Shown: positions 25,111 through 38,379, numbered from the stretch's first letter. The stretch is DNA of 59,482 nucleotides from Planctomycetota bacterium (GCA_023481165.1 JAMCWO010000051.1:1-59482); one strand, 5' to 3'. The notes: generated from the letters alone by a model not told the origin. Program-made: numbers and translations.

Positions 25111-26007
25111 ATGTCCGATGGATCGCAGCGACACGTAAGCCGACGCCGGTTTCTTTCCCTGGGATTGGCCCTTGCGGGCGGCGTGGTGGCCATGAAACCG
25201 CGCCCCGGCCGGGCTCAAGACGCCCCAGACCGCAAGGACATGGTCCGCTGGGCCTTTCTCTCCGACACGCATATCGCCGCCGATCCGGACAACCATTTCC
25301 GGGGCTTCTATCCGCACCGCAACTTCCGGGCCGTGCTCAGCCAGATCGACTCCAACCTGCCGGACGGCATGGTCATCACCGGGGATATCTCGAGGTCGAG
25401 GGGCGGTCTTGATGCCTACGCCACCGTCCAATCGATGCTGACGCCCCTCGCCGAGAAGCGGCCGATCTACCTGGGCGTCGGCAACCACGACAACCGCCGC
25501 GATTTCGTGACGGCCTTTGAGAACTCCGACGACAGCGGTGAGGCCGTCAAGGACAAGCACATCGTCACGGCGATGGCCGGTCCGGTCCGCATGATCATCC
25601 TCGACTCGCTGCTGTATACCAACGTCTTTGGCGGGATGATCGGCCGCGAGCAGCGCACCTGGCTGGAGACGTACCTCCACGTGTGCGACGACACGCCCAC
25701 GATCGTGTTCCTCCACCACACGCCCCGGGCCGACCTTCTGGACAACCGGCGGTTGTTCGAGATTCTTACGCCCTGCCAAAAGGTCAAGGCGGTCGTGTTC
25801 GGACACTCCCACAAATACGAGATTCTCGAATCGGACGGCCTCAAGCTCATCAACCTGCCGGCGGTCGGGTACAACTTCACCAATGCCCAACCGGTCGGCT
25901 GGGTCGAGGCCCGGTTGACCGGCGCAGGCGGCGAGTTCGTCCTGCATGCCGTCGGCGGCAACCCCAAAAAAGACGGCCGCACCACCATGGTCCGCTGGCG
26001 CGCGTAG
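25111..26007 (+). CDS. Tat-exported metallophosphoesterase, paralogue 4
   Basis: 298 residues. Leader VSRRRFLSLGLALAGG. Motifs are SDTHIAADPDNHFRGFYPHRN, VITGDISRSRG, LGVGNHDNRRDF, VFLHHTPRADLLDNRR and VFGHSHKYEILESDG. It has the same domain and length as its three neighbours and ends DGRTTMVRWRA. It is the last of the tandem set; the GH2 gene follows after 330 bases. All four copies keep every metal ligand, so they are probably all active and may differ in substrate or expression. Confidence 0.88.
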   Translation: MSDGSQRHVSRRRFLSLGLALAGGVVAMKPRPGRAQDAPDRKDMVRWAFLSDTHIAADPDNHFRGFYPHRNFRAVLSQIDSNLPDGMVITGDISRSRGGLDAYATVQSMLTPLAEKRPIYLGVGNHDNRRDFVTAFENSDDSGEAVKDKHIVTAMAGPVRMIILDSLLYTNVFGGMIGREQRTWLETYLHVCDDTPTIVFLHHTPRADLLDNRRLFEILTPCQKVKAVVFGHSHKYEILESDGLKLINLPAVGYNFTNAQPVGWVEARLTGAGGEFVLHAVGGNPKKDGRTTMVRWRA

Positions 26008-29535
<3,528 letters not shown>

Positions 29536-29543
29536 GGAAGTTC

Positions 29544-29615
29544 GTAGGGTGGGCTGTGCCCACCAAATCCATCGGGTGAGTACGGGCGAAAGATGGTGGG
29601 CACGGCCCACTCTAC
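29544..29615. repeat. GTAGGGTGGGC-type hairpin element
   Basis: Arms of 22 bases at 29544-29565 and 29594-29615, beginning GTAGGGTGGGCTGTGCCC, with two mismatches. It lies just past the GH2 stop, a frequent position for this element type, and could act as a transcriptional barrier. Confidence 0.6.
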
Positions 29616-29663
29616 AAGAGGCATGCGTTCTGCCAAAGCCGCGCAGTTTGTCCGGCGCAAGCC

Positions 29664-29693
29664 TTGCGTCGCCGGGCGGGTCTCTGCTATAAG
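29664..29693 (+). promoter_or_regulatory. Candidate sigma-70 promoter for recJ
   Basis: TTGCGT at 29664-29669 and TATAAG at 29688-29693 are separated by 18 bases. The predicted transcript start would be about 25 bases before the recJ ATG. Confidence 0.5.
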
Positions 29694-29725
29694 AGAGACT
29701 TTAGGATGGCTTTCCGGACGTACGC

Positions 29726-31495
29726 ATGGGACGCAGTGAAAAGATGCCTGTAGCGGCAGGGACGCAAAAGAACTCCTGGGTGATTGCACCCGTCGATGAA
29801 CGGGTGGAGCCGCTGGCCCGGGTTTTGCGGATCGTGCCGCTGGTAGCCCAAGTTCTGCTCAATCGCGGGATCACCGAAGCCGCCCAAGGCAACGTCTTTT
29901 TGCAGCCCAAGCTGACCGAGTTGATCCGGCCCGCCCAGATGCCGGGGATCGAGCCGGCCGCCCTCCGCCTGCGCGACGCTATCGAGAAGAAAGAGAAGAT
30001 CACCGTCTACGGCGACTACGACGTCGACGGCATCACGGGTGTCTCGATCCTTTGGGAGCTTTTGACGCTGCTCGGCGCGCAGGTTGATTATTACATTCCC
30101 CACCGCATCGAGGAGGGCTACGGCCTCAACAGCGAAGCGGTACGCTCCTTGGCCGAGGCGGGCACACGGCTCCTGATTACCGTCGATTGCGGCATCGCGG
30201 CATTCGAGGCCGCCGCCGTCGCCCGCGAGTTGGGCGTCGATCTGATCATCACCGACCATCACCAGCTTGGCGACGCTCTGCCAAAAGCCGTCGCCATCGT
30301 GCATCCGGCGCTGGAGGCCTCCTATGCGAACCAGGAATCGGCCGGTGCCTTGGTGGCGTACAAGCTGGCTTGGGCGGTCGCCGAGCAGTTCAGCAACGGC
30401 CAGCGACTGGATGCGAAGCTGCGCCAGTTCATGCTCAACGCGACGAGCCTCGCGGCCATCGGCACGGTCGCCGACGTGGTCGATCTGCGGGGCGAGAATC
30501 GCGTGCTGACAAGATTCGGCCTCCAAGCCCTGCCGGAGAGCAAGCTCTGCGGCCTGCGGGCGTTGATCGAAGCGACCGGACTGGCCGGCCAGGGCGTCGA
30601 CAGCTATGCCATCGGCTTTCGGCTGGCGCCGGTGCTCAATGCCGCCGGCCGGATGGGACACGCGCGCCTGGCCGTCGAGCTGCTGACGAGTACCAGCGAG
30701 GTGCGGGCCCGACAGATCGCCGAGTACCTCAAAGAACAGAATGTCCAGCGGCAGCAATGCGAACGCAAGATCCTCAAGCACGCTTGCGATCTGGTCCTGG
30801 AACGCGGGCTGAGCCACCCCGACCGCCGGAGCATCGTCTTGGCCGCCGAGGGCTGGCATACGGGTGTTCTGGGCATCGTCGCCTCGCGGCTGGTCGACAA
30901 GTATTACCGCCCCACCATTATGATCAATGCCTCGCCGGGCGAGAATGGCACCGCCCAAGGCTCCGCCCGCTCCATCGAGGGCTTCTGCATGCTCTCGGCG
31001 ATCCAGGCCTGCTCTTCGCATCTGGCGAGCTTCGGCGGCCACAAGATGGCGGCGGGCCTGACCATTCATCCGAACAAGATCGAGCCATTTGCCGCAGACT
31101 TCGAGTCTTATGCGGCGGATCATCTACAGGAGGAGGACATCGTCGCGCGGCTGGACATCGATGCGCTAGTACCTCTGCGGCAATTCACCAAAGAGACGAT
31201 CAACCAGCTTGACCTGCTCGGCCCCTTCGGACAGGGCAATCCCAAACCGGTCTTTGCCACCAAGGGTGTCCGGCTGATCGCCGCCCCACGCCGGGTCGGC
31301 ACCAAGGGCGACCACCTGCAATTCGCCATTACCGACAACACCGCCACCATCCGTTGCGTGGGCTTTCGCATGGGCCATCTCGAAAAGAAGCTACTCGACA
31401 ACGAGTACTTCAACATCGCCTACGAAGCCCAACTGAACCACTACAACGGCAACACCAGTGTCGAGTTCATCACGACCGACATTCAGTTCGAATAG
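29726..31495 (+). CDS. recJ: Single-stranded-DNA-specific exonuclease RecJ
   Basis: 589 residues. The DHH-family motifs are intact: VYGDYDVDGITG near residue 95, ITVDCGI near 151 and IITDHHQLGD near 173. The DHHA1 region carries AGLTIHPNKIE, and the C-terminal OB-like part reads FGQGNPKPVFATKGV. RecJ degrades single-stranded DNA 5' to 3' in recombination and mismatch repair. The first 20 residues are less conserved, and the ATG at 29744 is an alternative start. It ends convergent with the transglutaminase gene; the 38-base gap is made of GGACC repeats. Confidence 0.94.
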   Translation: MGRSEKMPVAAGTQKNSWVIAPVDERVEPLARVLRIVPLVAQVLLNRGITEAAQGNVFLQPKLTELIRPAQMPGIEPAALRLRDAIEKKEKITVYGDYDVDGITGVSILWELLTLLGAQVDYYIPHRIEEGYGLNSEAVRSLAEAGTRLLITVDCGIAAFEAAAVARELGVDLIITDHHQLGDALPKAVAIVHPALEASYANQESAGALVAYKLAWAVAEQFSNGQRLDAKLRQFMLNATSLAAIGTVADVVDLRGENRVLTRFGLQALPESKLCGLRALIEATGLAGQGVDSYAIGFRLAPVLNAAGRMGHARLAVELLTSTSEVRARQIAEYLKEQNVQRQQCERKILKHACDLVLERGLSHPDRRSIVLAAEGWHTGVLGIVASRLVDKYYRPTIMINASPGENGTAQGSARSIEGFCMLSAIQACSSHLASFGGHKMAAGLTIHPNKIEPFAADFESYAADHLQEEDIVARLDIDALVPLRQFTKETINQLDLLGPFGQGNPKPVFATKGVRLIAAPRRVGTKGDHLQFAITDNTATIRCVGFRMGHLEKKLLDNEYFNIAYEAQLNHYNGNTSVEFITTDIQFE

Positions 31496-31535
31496 GACGG
31501 ATCGGACCAACAGGACAATAGGACCGATGGGACCT
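31493..31535. repeat. GGACC(N)AT 9-base spacer repeat, copy 2
   Basis: Five or so units such as GGACGGATC, GGACCAACA, GGACAATA, GGACCGATG and GGACCTATC join the convergent ends of recJ and the transglutaminase gene. Confidence 0.6.
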
Positions 31536-33033
31536 ATCCGGCCCGCTGCACGTCGAGCTTCTCGATCTTGAACTGGCCCAAGGCGGCAGCCATGTTGAAG
31601 AAATCGCCGGGGTCGCCGTTGCCGACGGCCAGGGCGATGTGGCCGGGGTCGTAGCCGCCGCGACCGCTGCTCTTGAAAGCGGCGTCGAGACCGATCCATT
31701 TGCCGTCCTGCCCCCGCTCATCGGCGCCGACGTAGGCTTGCGTCCAGGCGTGGCCGCCAAACCCTTGCAGGCCGCCGAACTCGCTCACGTACGCCACACC
31801 CACGACGACCTGGGCCGGGATGCCCACGGCCCGGCACAGGGCTGCCGTCAGTACGGCGAACTCCGAACAATCACCTTGGCGGCTCTCGACCACTTCGGCA
31901 GCCGAGGCATAGCCGACGGACATGCTCTTATTGTCGATGTACCGGGCGACAAACGACTCGATCCGCCGGGCCGCCTGCGCGGCGTCCTTCGCGTCGCCGA
32001 CCGCCTTGCGGGCCAGGTCCACGATCCGCTTGTCATCGCTCTGTAGAAAGCGCGTCGGCTTGGTGGCTTCGAGCAGCTTCGGATCATCGCCTTTGTAGGG
32101 GAACCTGCCTCCCGCCGCGACCGTGGCGGGCCTGATCACCAGCAAGATCCGGCCATCGGGCAGACGTTGGGCCGTCTGGTTGTCGGTCGAAGGAATGATC
32201 AGATCGGCAGTCTTGCCCGGATTCAGCGTGTACGTGATGGAGGAAGCGGAGCTCACGTCCTGGATCGGCTCGGGACTCTTGACGAACATCTTGTCGATCA
32301 TCTCCACCACATCGTTGCTGCCCAGTGCGAACTCCTTCGGGCAGTCGATCATCTCAACCGACATCCCGGCGATCGGCACCACGCTCTTGAGGGCCTGCAT
32401 TTCGTCGTCCACGAATGTCGTGCTCGTAATCTGTCCAGCGCCAGGCATATTCAGAGTGGTCATCACCTCTGTCAGCTTCACGACACGGCCGAGCAGGTCC
32501 ACCGGCTTCTTCTCGCCGACCGTCACCTTCGCCTTCACCACCTGCATGAGGCCCGCGTAGAAGACGTCCACCGTGTACTCCACGCCGGGCTTGAGGCCCT
32601 TCTGGAGCGACACCAGACGCAGCCCCTCGGCCATGACGGCTCCGGTGGGCCACGGTATCGTGCTCTTCTGTTCCGCTCCCAGCGAAGAGCTCACCACGTC
32701 CACGGCGCCGCTCGCGTTGACCGTCCCGGCAACCTTCATCGCAAGAGCCCCCAACTGCTGCACCGACTCGAAGCGCAGCGGCTTGCCGGCGGTCGTCTCG
32801 ACACACGTTTCCGTCGTGTTGATCGTGACCGGGATTCCCAGCCGGCTGATCGTCATCGTCACTTCCTCGCTCGTCGTCACTTCGCCGCCCGCTTCGGACC
32901 GCGTGTGCACCGCGTGGCCGATCTTCTTGCCGTCCATGAGGACCGCCAGATAACTCGTCTCCTTCTCGGCGAACGCCGGCGCACAGATCACCGCCAGCAG
33001 GCTCAGAACAACGAAGCGTTTTCGTCCCATCAT
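31534..33033 (-). CDS. Secreted transglutaminase-like cysteine protease
   Basis: 499 residues with a signal peptide (MMGRKRFVVLSLLAVICAPAFA). The transglutaminase-core triad is complete: Cys389 in RQGDCSEFAVL, His428 in GGHAWTQAYV and Asp450 in GLDAAF. The N-terminal 300 residues are beta-rich and resemble the unknown domain preceding the core in many bacterial homologues. Bacterial members act as proteases or amidases on peptides and wall proteins. Upstream AAAGGGA supports either of the two adjacent ATGs. Its leader region (33065-33108) carries GGACC repeats. Confidence 0.88.
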   Translation of the reverse strand: MMGRKRFVVLSLLAVICAPAFAEKETSYLAVLMDGKKIGHAVHTRSEAGGEVTTSEEVTMTISRLGIPVTINTTETCVETTAGKPLRFESVQQLGALAMKVAGTVNASGAVDVVSSSLGAEQKSTIPWPTGAVMAEGLRLVSLQKGLKPGVEYTVDVFYAGLMQVVKAKVTVGEKKPVDLLGRVVKLTEVMTTLNMPGAGQITSTTFVDDEMQALKSVVPIAGMSVEMIDCPKEFALGSNDVVEMIDKMFVKSPEPIQDVSSASSITYTLNPGKTADLIIPSTDNQTAQRLPDGRILLVIRPATVAAGGRFPYKGDDPKLLEATKPTRFLQSDDKRIVDLARKAVGDAKDAAQAARRIESFVARYIDNKSMSVGYASAAEVVESRQGDCSEFAVLTAALCRAVGIPAQVVVGVAYVSEFGGLQGFGGHAWTQAYVGADERGQDGKWIGLDAAFKSSGRGGYDPGHIALAVGNGDPGDFFNMAAALGQFKIEKLDVQRAG

Positions 33034-33064
33034 CGACTGATCCCTTTCACGCTCGAGGCGTCAA

Positions 33065-33108
33065 TCATAGGTCCCATTAGTCCTATTCGTCCCATGTGTC
33101 CTGTTCTT
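33065..33108. repeat. GGACC(N)AT 9-base spacer repeat, copy 3
   Basis: GTCCCATTAGTCCTATTCG, then TCCCATGTGTCC, in the divergent spacer between the transglutaminase and murE genes. Same unit as copies 1 and 2, reversed. Confidence 0.55.
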
Positions 33109-33215
33109 TCTTCTTTCCAGTCGGCCCGCCATTATACGCACCGAGCCTCGCTTATTCATCGCAAATCGCCCAAAGTGCCGATAATGGTGTTCATACGGTA
33201 CCTGGCTCGTAACCG

Positions 33216-33244
33216 TTGCACCACAACGCTATCCCGCGTAGAAT
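33216..33244 (+). promoter_or_regulatory. Candidate sigma-70 promoter for murE
   Basis: TTGCAC at 33216-33221, a 17-base spacer and TAGAAT at 33239-33244. The transcript would start about 50 bases upstream of murE. Confidence 0.6.
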
Positions 33245-33300
33245 GCGGAGCTTACGAACGGTGGGGCCTTTTGGCGCGATCCCGCGCAGGATGCTGAATC

Positions 33301-34770
33301 ATGACACTGGATGAATTGCTGACGTTCGTTTCCTCGGACCGGCACACGGCGGTCCAGATCGACTCGCGGCGCGTGCGGCCGGGCGACGTTTTCATCGCGA
33401 TCCCCGGCCCGAACTGCGATGGGCACGACTTCATCGGCCCAGCGGCGGCGAGCGGCTCGAAATACATCGTACACCAGAGCGGCCGGAGCATCCCGGACGT
33501 GTCCAGCCCATCCGGCAAACCGGTGTTCATTGCCGTCGAGCACCCGGCCATCGCGGCGGGTCGGCTGGCCCAGGCCGCCCGGGGCAATCCCGCTGCCCGG
33601 CTTACGAACCTGGCCGTCACCGGCACCAAAGGAAAAACTACGATCACGTTCCTGGTCCGTTCCTGTATCGAAGCCGCCGGCAACAAGTGCGGCCTCATAG
33701 GCACGATCGTCTGCGACACGGGCGCCAGCGTTACCCCTTCTTCTCTGACGACGCCGGACTGCCTGACCATCGCCGAAGCCCAGCGGCAGATGGTGAACGC
33801 CCACGCCCAATACATGATCATCGAGGCCAGCAGCCACGCCCTGTCCCAGGACCGGCTGGCCGGCATCAACTTCAGGGCGGCGGCGTTCACCAACCTGACG
33901 GGCGACCACATGGACTACCACAAGACCAAAGAAGACTACCTCGCGGCCAAGACCCGTCTGTTCACGGCCCTGGCCCCGGAGGCGACTGCCGTGCTGAACA
34001 AGCAGGCGGCGGAATCCGGGTCGATCGCGCGGGCGACGAAGGCGCGAGTCTACTGGTATGCGGTGGATGAGCCGGCGGATCTGTCCGCCCGCATCGAGTC
34101 GATGACCGTCGAAGGGACGAAGTTCACGCTTGAACACGCCGGTCGAAGAGCACGGGTCAAGACGCCGCTGCTCGGCCGGTACAACGTGGCGAACCATCTG
34201 GCAGCCGCCGGGCTGTGCCTGGGTGCGGGTCTGGACCTGGAGACCATCGCTGCCGGCCTGTCGTCTCTCAAGGGAGTGCCCGGCCGACTGGAGAAGGTCA
34301 GCAACAATAGCGACTTCGCCGTCTTGGTCGATTATGCCCATACCGATGATGCCCTGCAAAATGTGCTGACGACCTTGAAGCCCCTGTGCCGGGGCCGGCT
34401 GATCACGGTCTTCGGTTGCGGCGGCGACCGGGATAAGACCAAGCGGCCGCGCATGGCCGCCGTGGTGGAGCGCCTGGCCGATGTGATCTTCGTCACCAGC
34501 GACAATCCAAGAACCGAGAAACCCGAGACGATCATCAGTGATATCATGGTCGGGTTCCGAAACCCAAGCTCGGAAAGGCTGACAGTGGAGCCGGATCGGA
34601 GGAAGGCCATCGAGCTGGCCATCGAAGCGGCCCATCCGGACGACATCGTCCTGCTGGCCGGCAAGGGCCACGAGACCTACCAAATCATCGGCGACAAGAA
34701 ATTCGACTTCAGCGACAAGGACATCGCCCGCGAATGCCTGAAGGAGCGACTATGCACCGGGTCCCGGTAG
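33301..34770 (+). CDS. murE: UDP-MurNAc-L-Ala-D-Glu:meso-DAP ligase
   Basis: 489 residues. It adds the third stem-peptide residue to UDP-MurNAc-Ala-Glu using ATP. The P-loop is VTGTKGKTTITF (near residue 108), with Lys where many homologues have Asn. HMDYHKTKEDY (near 203) carries the carbamylated-lysine region. TSDNPRTE near 400 is the DNPR motif that selects meso-diaminopimelate. AGKGHETYQ closes the C-terminal domain. A promoter at 33216-33244 precedes it. murF follows after 78 bases, so this is the head of a short dcw-type operon. Confidence 0.95.
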   Translation: MTLDELLTFVSSDRHTAVQIDSRRVRPGDVFIAIPGPNCDGHDFIGPAAASGSKYIVHQSGRSIPDVSSPSGKPVFIAVEHPAIAAGRLAQAARGNPAARLTNLAVTGTKGKTTITFLVRSCIEAAGNKCGLIGTIVCDTGASVTPSSLTTPDCLTIAEAQRQMVNAHAQYMIIEASSHALSQDRLAGINFRAAAFTNLTGDHMDYHKTKEDYLAAKTRLFTALAPEATAVLNKQAAESGSIARATKARVYWYAVDEPADLSARIESMTVEGTKFTLEHAGRRARVKTPLLGRYNVANHLAAAGLCLGAGLDLETIAAGLSSLKGVPGRLEKVSNNSDFAVLVDYAHTDDALQNVLTTLKPLCRGRLITVFGCGGDRDKTKRPRMAAVVERLADVIFVTSDNPRTEKPETIISDIMVGFRNPSSERLTVEPDRRKAIELAIEAAHPDDIVLLAGKGHETYQIIGDKKFDFSDKDIARECLKERLCTGSR

Positions 34771-34848
34771 AAGCACGCGGGAACGTCGCGGCCCTGCGGC
34801 TCTCCCCTCACGCAGAGACGTCCAGATAGAAGGAACCCGACATAATCG

Positions 34849-36225
34849 ATGAGAACTCTGTCCATCAGTGAGGTGGCCCGGATCGTGGGGGCCGAGCCGA
34901 CCGCCGGCATCGAAACGAGCGCCACCGGCGTCAGCACCGATACGCGCACGATCCAAAAAGGCGATTGCTTCTTTGCTATTGCCGGCGAGAGTTTCGATGG
35001 ACACAACTATGTCCATCACGCCTTCGCCAAAGGAGCGGCCTGCGCCGTCGTCGAGCGGGCGGTCGAGGGCACGGGACCAATCCTGACAGTGCCAAGTACG
35101 ATCCAGGCACTGGGGGACCTCGCCCGCGCGTATCGGCGGACGAACGGGTTCAAGGTCGTCGCGCTCACCGGGTCGGTGGGCAAGACCACCACGCGGCAGA
35201 TCGTTCACCATGTCCTGAGCCAGCACTTTCGCGTGCACCAGGCCCAGAAGAGCTTCAACAACAACATCGGACTGCCGCTGACCCTGCTCGGCGCTGAACC
35301 CCAGACGCAGATTGTGGTCGCTGAACTCGGGGCCAATCATCCCGGCGAGATCGCGCCTCTGACGCGGATCGCCCAGCCCGATGTGGCTCTCGTGACCAAC
35401 GCCCACCCAGCGCACCTGGCGGGCTTTGGCGACCTCGCCACGATCGTGCGTGAGAAGCTCTCGATTGCCGAAGGACTGTCGTCGGAAGGTGTCTTGATCA
35501 TCAACGGCGATATCGAGCCGCTGGTGGCCGCCTGCCGCCAGCGAGGCAGAGGCTTCCGCACGTTCGGCAAGTCGCCCGGTGTCGATTACCGGACCGAGAA
35601 CATCGTCTGTGAGGCTCTGCACAGCACCTTCACCATCGACAGGACGCCGATTCGTGTGCCGCTGCCCGGACCCGGCAACGTCGAAAACGCCCTGGCCGCC
35701 TGGGCTATCTGCGCTCAGTTCGGCCTGATGGTTGAGGACTTCGCCCAAGCCCTCGCCAACCTGCCCGCCGTCGCCATGCGGGCCGAAGCTATGAAGATCG
35801 GAACCTTGACGGTCCTCAACGACTGCTACAACGCCAACCCGGCGTCCATGAAGAACGCCTTGGCGATGCTCCATAACCTGCGCCCGGACGGCGACGCGAA
35901 ACCAAGCCGCCGGCTGGTCTTCATCTGCGGCGAAATGGCTGAGCTTGGGCCGCAGACCGAGGCGCTGCACGCGGAATTGGGTCAAACGGTAGCTGAGGCC
36001 GACGTCGATCTGCTCGTGACGGTCGGCGCGGGGCCCCGGACCACGGCCGAGACCGCCCGCCAAGCCGCCCGGCACGGCCTCCAGACCCGCAGTTTCGATA
36101 ACACTCTTTCCACCTGTAACCATTTGCAGGAATTCATTCAACAAGACGATATAATACTGGTGAAGGGGTCGCGAACGGCCCGATTAGAGCAGGTGGTGAA
36201 TGAATTGATAAAGAGTTATGGATGA
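34849..36225 (+). CDS. murF: UDP-MurNAc-tripeptide:D-Ala-D-Ala ligase
   Basis: 458 residues in three Mur-ligase domains. Substrate-binding start STDTRTIQKGDCFFAIAGESFDGH; P-loop LTGSVGKTTTRQ (near residue 107); ELGANHPGEI; the C-terminal NDCYNANPASMKNAL (near 325) that contacts the nucleotide. It adds D-Ala-D-Ala to the UDP-linked tripeptide made by MurE. The gap to mraY (36222-36256) is AT-rich GATTGAT-type spacer and overlaps the last codons. Confidence 0.95.
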   Translation: MRTLSISEVARIVGAEPTAGIETSATGVSTDTRTIQKGDCFFAIAGESFDGHNYVHHAFAKGAACAVVERAVEGTGPILTVPSTIQALGDLARAYRRTNGFKVVALTGSVGKTTTRQIVHHVLSQHFRVHQAQKSFNNNIGLPLTLLGAEPQTQIVVAELGANHPGEIAPLTRIAQPDVALVTNAHPAHLAGFGDLATIVREKLSIAEGLSSEGVLIINGDIEPLVAACRQRGRGFRTFGKSPGVDYRTENIVCEALHSTFTIDRTPIRVPLPGPGNVENALAAWAICAQFGLMVEDFAQALANLPAVAMRAEAMKIGTLTVLNDCYNANPASMKNALAMLHNLRPDGDAKPSRRLVFICGEMAELGPQTEALHAELGQTVAEADVDLLVTVGAGPRTTAETARQAARHGLQTRSFDNTLSTCNHLQEFIQQDDIILVKGSRTARLEQVVNELIKSYG

Positions 36226-36256
36226 TTGATTACAATCATCAATCATAATCAATAAC
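36222..36256. repeat. AT-rich GATTGAT spacer repeat between murF and mraY
   Basis: ATGATTGATTACAATCATC, then AATCATAATCAATAAC: an inverted-looking low-complexity text matching the ribH-nusB spacer in kind. Confidence 0.55.
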
Positions 36257-36257
36257 G

Positions 36258-37397
36258 ATGATCTACCATCTGCTTCAACACTTCAGCGGCTTCTTCTCCG
36301 ATACGCTGCACTTCTACGCGTACCAGTACGTCCTGTTCCGCGCGGTGCTGGCGATCCTGACCAGTCTGGCCATCTCGCTGCTGATCGGTCCGAGAATCAT
36401 CCGCTGGTTGATGCGGAAAAAGATCGGCGACCGGCCGGAGTTCTACCACGCCGCTCTCAACGAGCTGACCAAGGAGAAGGCCAACACCCCGACGATGGGC
36501 GGCCTGATCATCCTGTCCTCGGCCATCCTGACCACCCTGCTGTGGGCCAAGCTGAGCAACCCCTTCGTCCAGAAGGCGATCTTCGTGCTCCTGTGGTTCG
36601 GCGTGCTGGGCGCTGTGGACGACTGGCTCAAACTGACCGCCGCCGCCCGCCAGCGCGGCCGCAACGGCCTGCTCGCCTGGGAGAAGCTCATCTTCCAGAT
36701 CGCCGGGGCGGTGCTGATCGCCTCGTTCCTGTTCTTCGACTTCGACAAGATCATCGACGGCAAGCTCCTCTGGGTCCCCTTCTACAAGAACGGCCTGCCC
36801 CTGGCCAACTGGACCTTCATTCTCATCGCGATCTTCTACATCACGATGACCAGCAACGCGGTCAACCTCGCCGACGGCATGGACGGCCTGGCGGGCGGCT
36901 GCATCGCGATGGTCAGCCTGGTGCTCGTGATCCTTTGCTATGTCGCCTCCGAGGCCATGTCACGAACGACCCCGGTGACTTGGGCGAGCTACCTGCTGCT
37001 GCCCCACATCCCCGAGGCGGGCGAGCTGAGCATCTTCTACGCCTCCATTCTGGGCGCGGTCCTGGGCTTCCTGTGGTTCAACTGCTACCCCGCCCAGACC
37101 TTCATGGGCGACACCGGCTCGCTGCCCTTGGGCGCTGCGATGGGCTACGGCGCCCTGGTCACCCGTAACGAGATCCTGCTTCTGATCATCGGCGGCGTCT
37201 TCGTGATCGAGCTGATGAGCGTCGTGCTGCAAGTCGTCTACTTCAAATACACTCACGGCAAACGTCTCTTCCGCTGTGCCCCGTTGCACCACCACTTCCA
37301 CCTCGCCGGCTGGAGCGAGCCGCAGGTGGTCGTCCGCTTCTGGCTGATGGCCGCCGCCTTCGCCGCCCTGGCCCTGGCCACGATCAAACTCCGCTAA
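36258..37397 (+). CDS. mraY: Phospho-N-acetylmuramoyl-pentapeptide transferase
   Basis: 379 residues with ten predicted membrane helices. It transfers phospho-MurNAc-pentapeptide to undecaprenyl phosphate (lipid I synthesis). Motifs are KANTPTMGGLIIL near residue 75, GAVDDWLKLT near 119 (the DD pair), NAVNLADGMDGLAGG near 202 and the FMGDTGSLPLGAAMG loop near 280, ending with CAPLHHHFHLAGW near 340. In most bacteria murD, ftsW and murG would follow; here a repeat array and an insertion sequence stand instead. Confidence 0.96.
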   Translation: MIYHLLQHFSGFFSDTLHFYAYQYVLFRAVLAILTSLAISLLIGPRIIRWLMRKKIGDRPEFYHAALNELTKEKANTPTMGGLIILSSAILTTLLWAKLSNPFVQKAIFVLLWFGVLGAVDDWLKLTAAARQRGRNGLLAWEKLIFQIAGAVLIASFLFFDFDKIIDGKLLWVPFYKNGLPLANWTFILIAIFYITMTSNAVNLADGMDGLAGGCIAMVSLVLVILCYVASEAMSRTTPVTWASYLLLPHIPEAGELSIFYASILGAVLGFLWFNCYPAQTFMGDTGSLPLGAAMGYGALVTRNEILLLIIGGVFVIELMSVVLQVVYFKYTHGKRLFRCAPLHHHFHLAGWSEPQVVVRFWLMAAAFAALALATIKLR

Positions 37398-38379
37398 CCG
37401 CCCTTGCAAGGCATGAGGTCTTGTCTCAAACCGCCTCCTTTCTGGCTGCCCGGCCGGAAATTGGCTTCGTTTGGCGCAATTGCCCCCAATGATGGGTGGC
37501 AGCCTCAAGGCCAAGGGCCTTGGGGATGGTCTTCCCGACCCATCCGACGCAAATTGGCTTTGTTTCGCACATTTCGCCCTCCCAGGCCCCGGCCGACCGG
37601 CCAAATTGGGTTCGTTTCGCACGTTTGGTCGCGCCGGCTCTGCGTAGAGCCCGCCTTGAGCGACAGCCGAATGGGTTGGGCGTCCCCGCCCGACTTGTTC
37701 CGCTGGCAGTGCGAATTGGGTTCGTTTTGCACGTTTTCGCTCTCCGGGGTCCCCACCCGCCTGCCAGCTTGGCCGAATTGGGTTTGTTTTGCGCAATTGA
37801 GCCCACGTGTAGGGTGGGGCTTGCCCCACCGATGCTTCCTCGCGGGTGCAAATTGAGTTTGTTTTGCGCATTTCGCCCTCCGTGCCCCCAGCCTTGGTGC
37901 GGCTGGGCGAAATTGGCTTCGTTTTGGACGCTTGGTACTTAACACTTCAAACATGAAACCTTGTCCCGAAATTGGCTTTGTTCGTACAACCGCCTACCGG
38001 CTACTGACTACCGACTACCCCCTTTTGGCTTTGTTTCGCATGATAGACGCGTCACCGCCTCTAACTTCAAACATCACACATCACACTTCAAACTTCGGCT
38101 CTTCTTATACACCTCCCCCTATTACCCGCCGTGTTGCAGGAATCTGCACAGAAAAGTGGATTTCGCCCCCCTCCGAAATCGCCGTAAGTCCTTGTCCCTC
38201 CTACAATAAAGAAAATCTTAGCGCCGGCCCGTTTTTGGTTTGCGACTGTTGCACGAATATGAACGCCGATGCACCCAGCCCGGCCTGCGGCCGGGACCGA
38301 TGCGTTTAGCGCCTTACGGGTACCGACGGAGAGACAGCCAGAGCGGGTCGCCCCGGATAGCCGGACCTCGCGCAACGAC
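37398..38379. repeat. CCAATTT repeat array 2 (minus-strand orientation), 9 units
   Basis: The complement of array 1: nine units seen as AAATTGGNTTTGTTTYGCA with ATTGG (or variant) at 37460, 37553, 37605, 37715, 37777, 37852, 37912, 37971 and 38024. Spacings are 93, 52, 110, 62, 75, 60, 59 and 53 bases. The final two units plus spacer (37966-38040) match array 1 at 19780-19853 in inverted orientation, about 67 of 75 positions. CTTCAAAC-type text follows at 38055-38100, then a CCGGCCTGCGGCCGG palindrome near 38279. No gene is seen. Confidence 0.85.

Noticed and set aside
37505-37954. Open frame of 149 codons in array 2 as a gene
   Set aside because: Same reason as array 1; Gln-Thr-Gln-Phe or Asn-Lys-Ala-Asn words are repeat translations.
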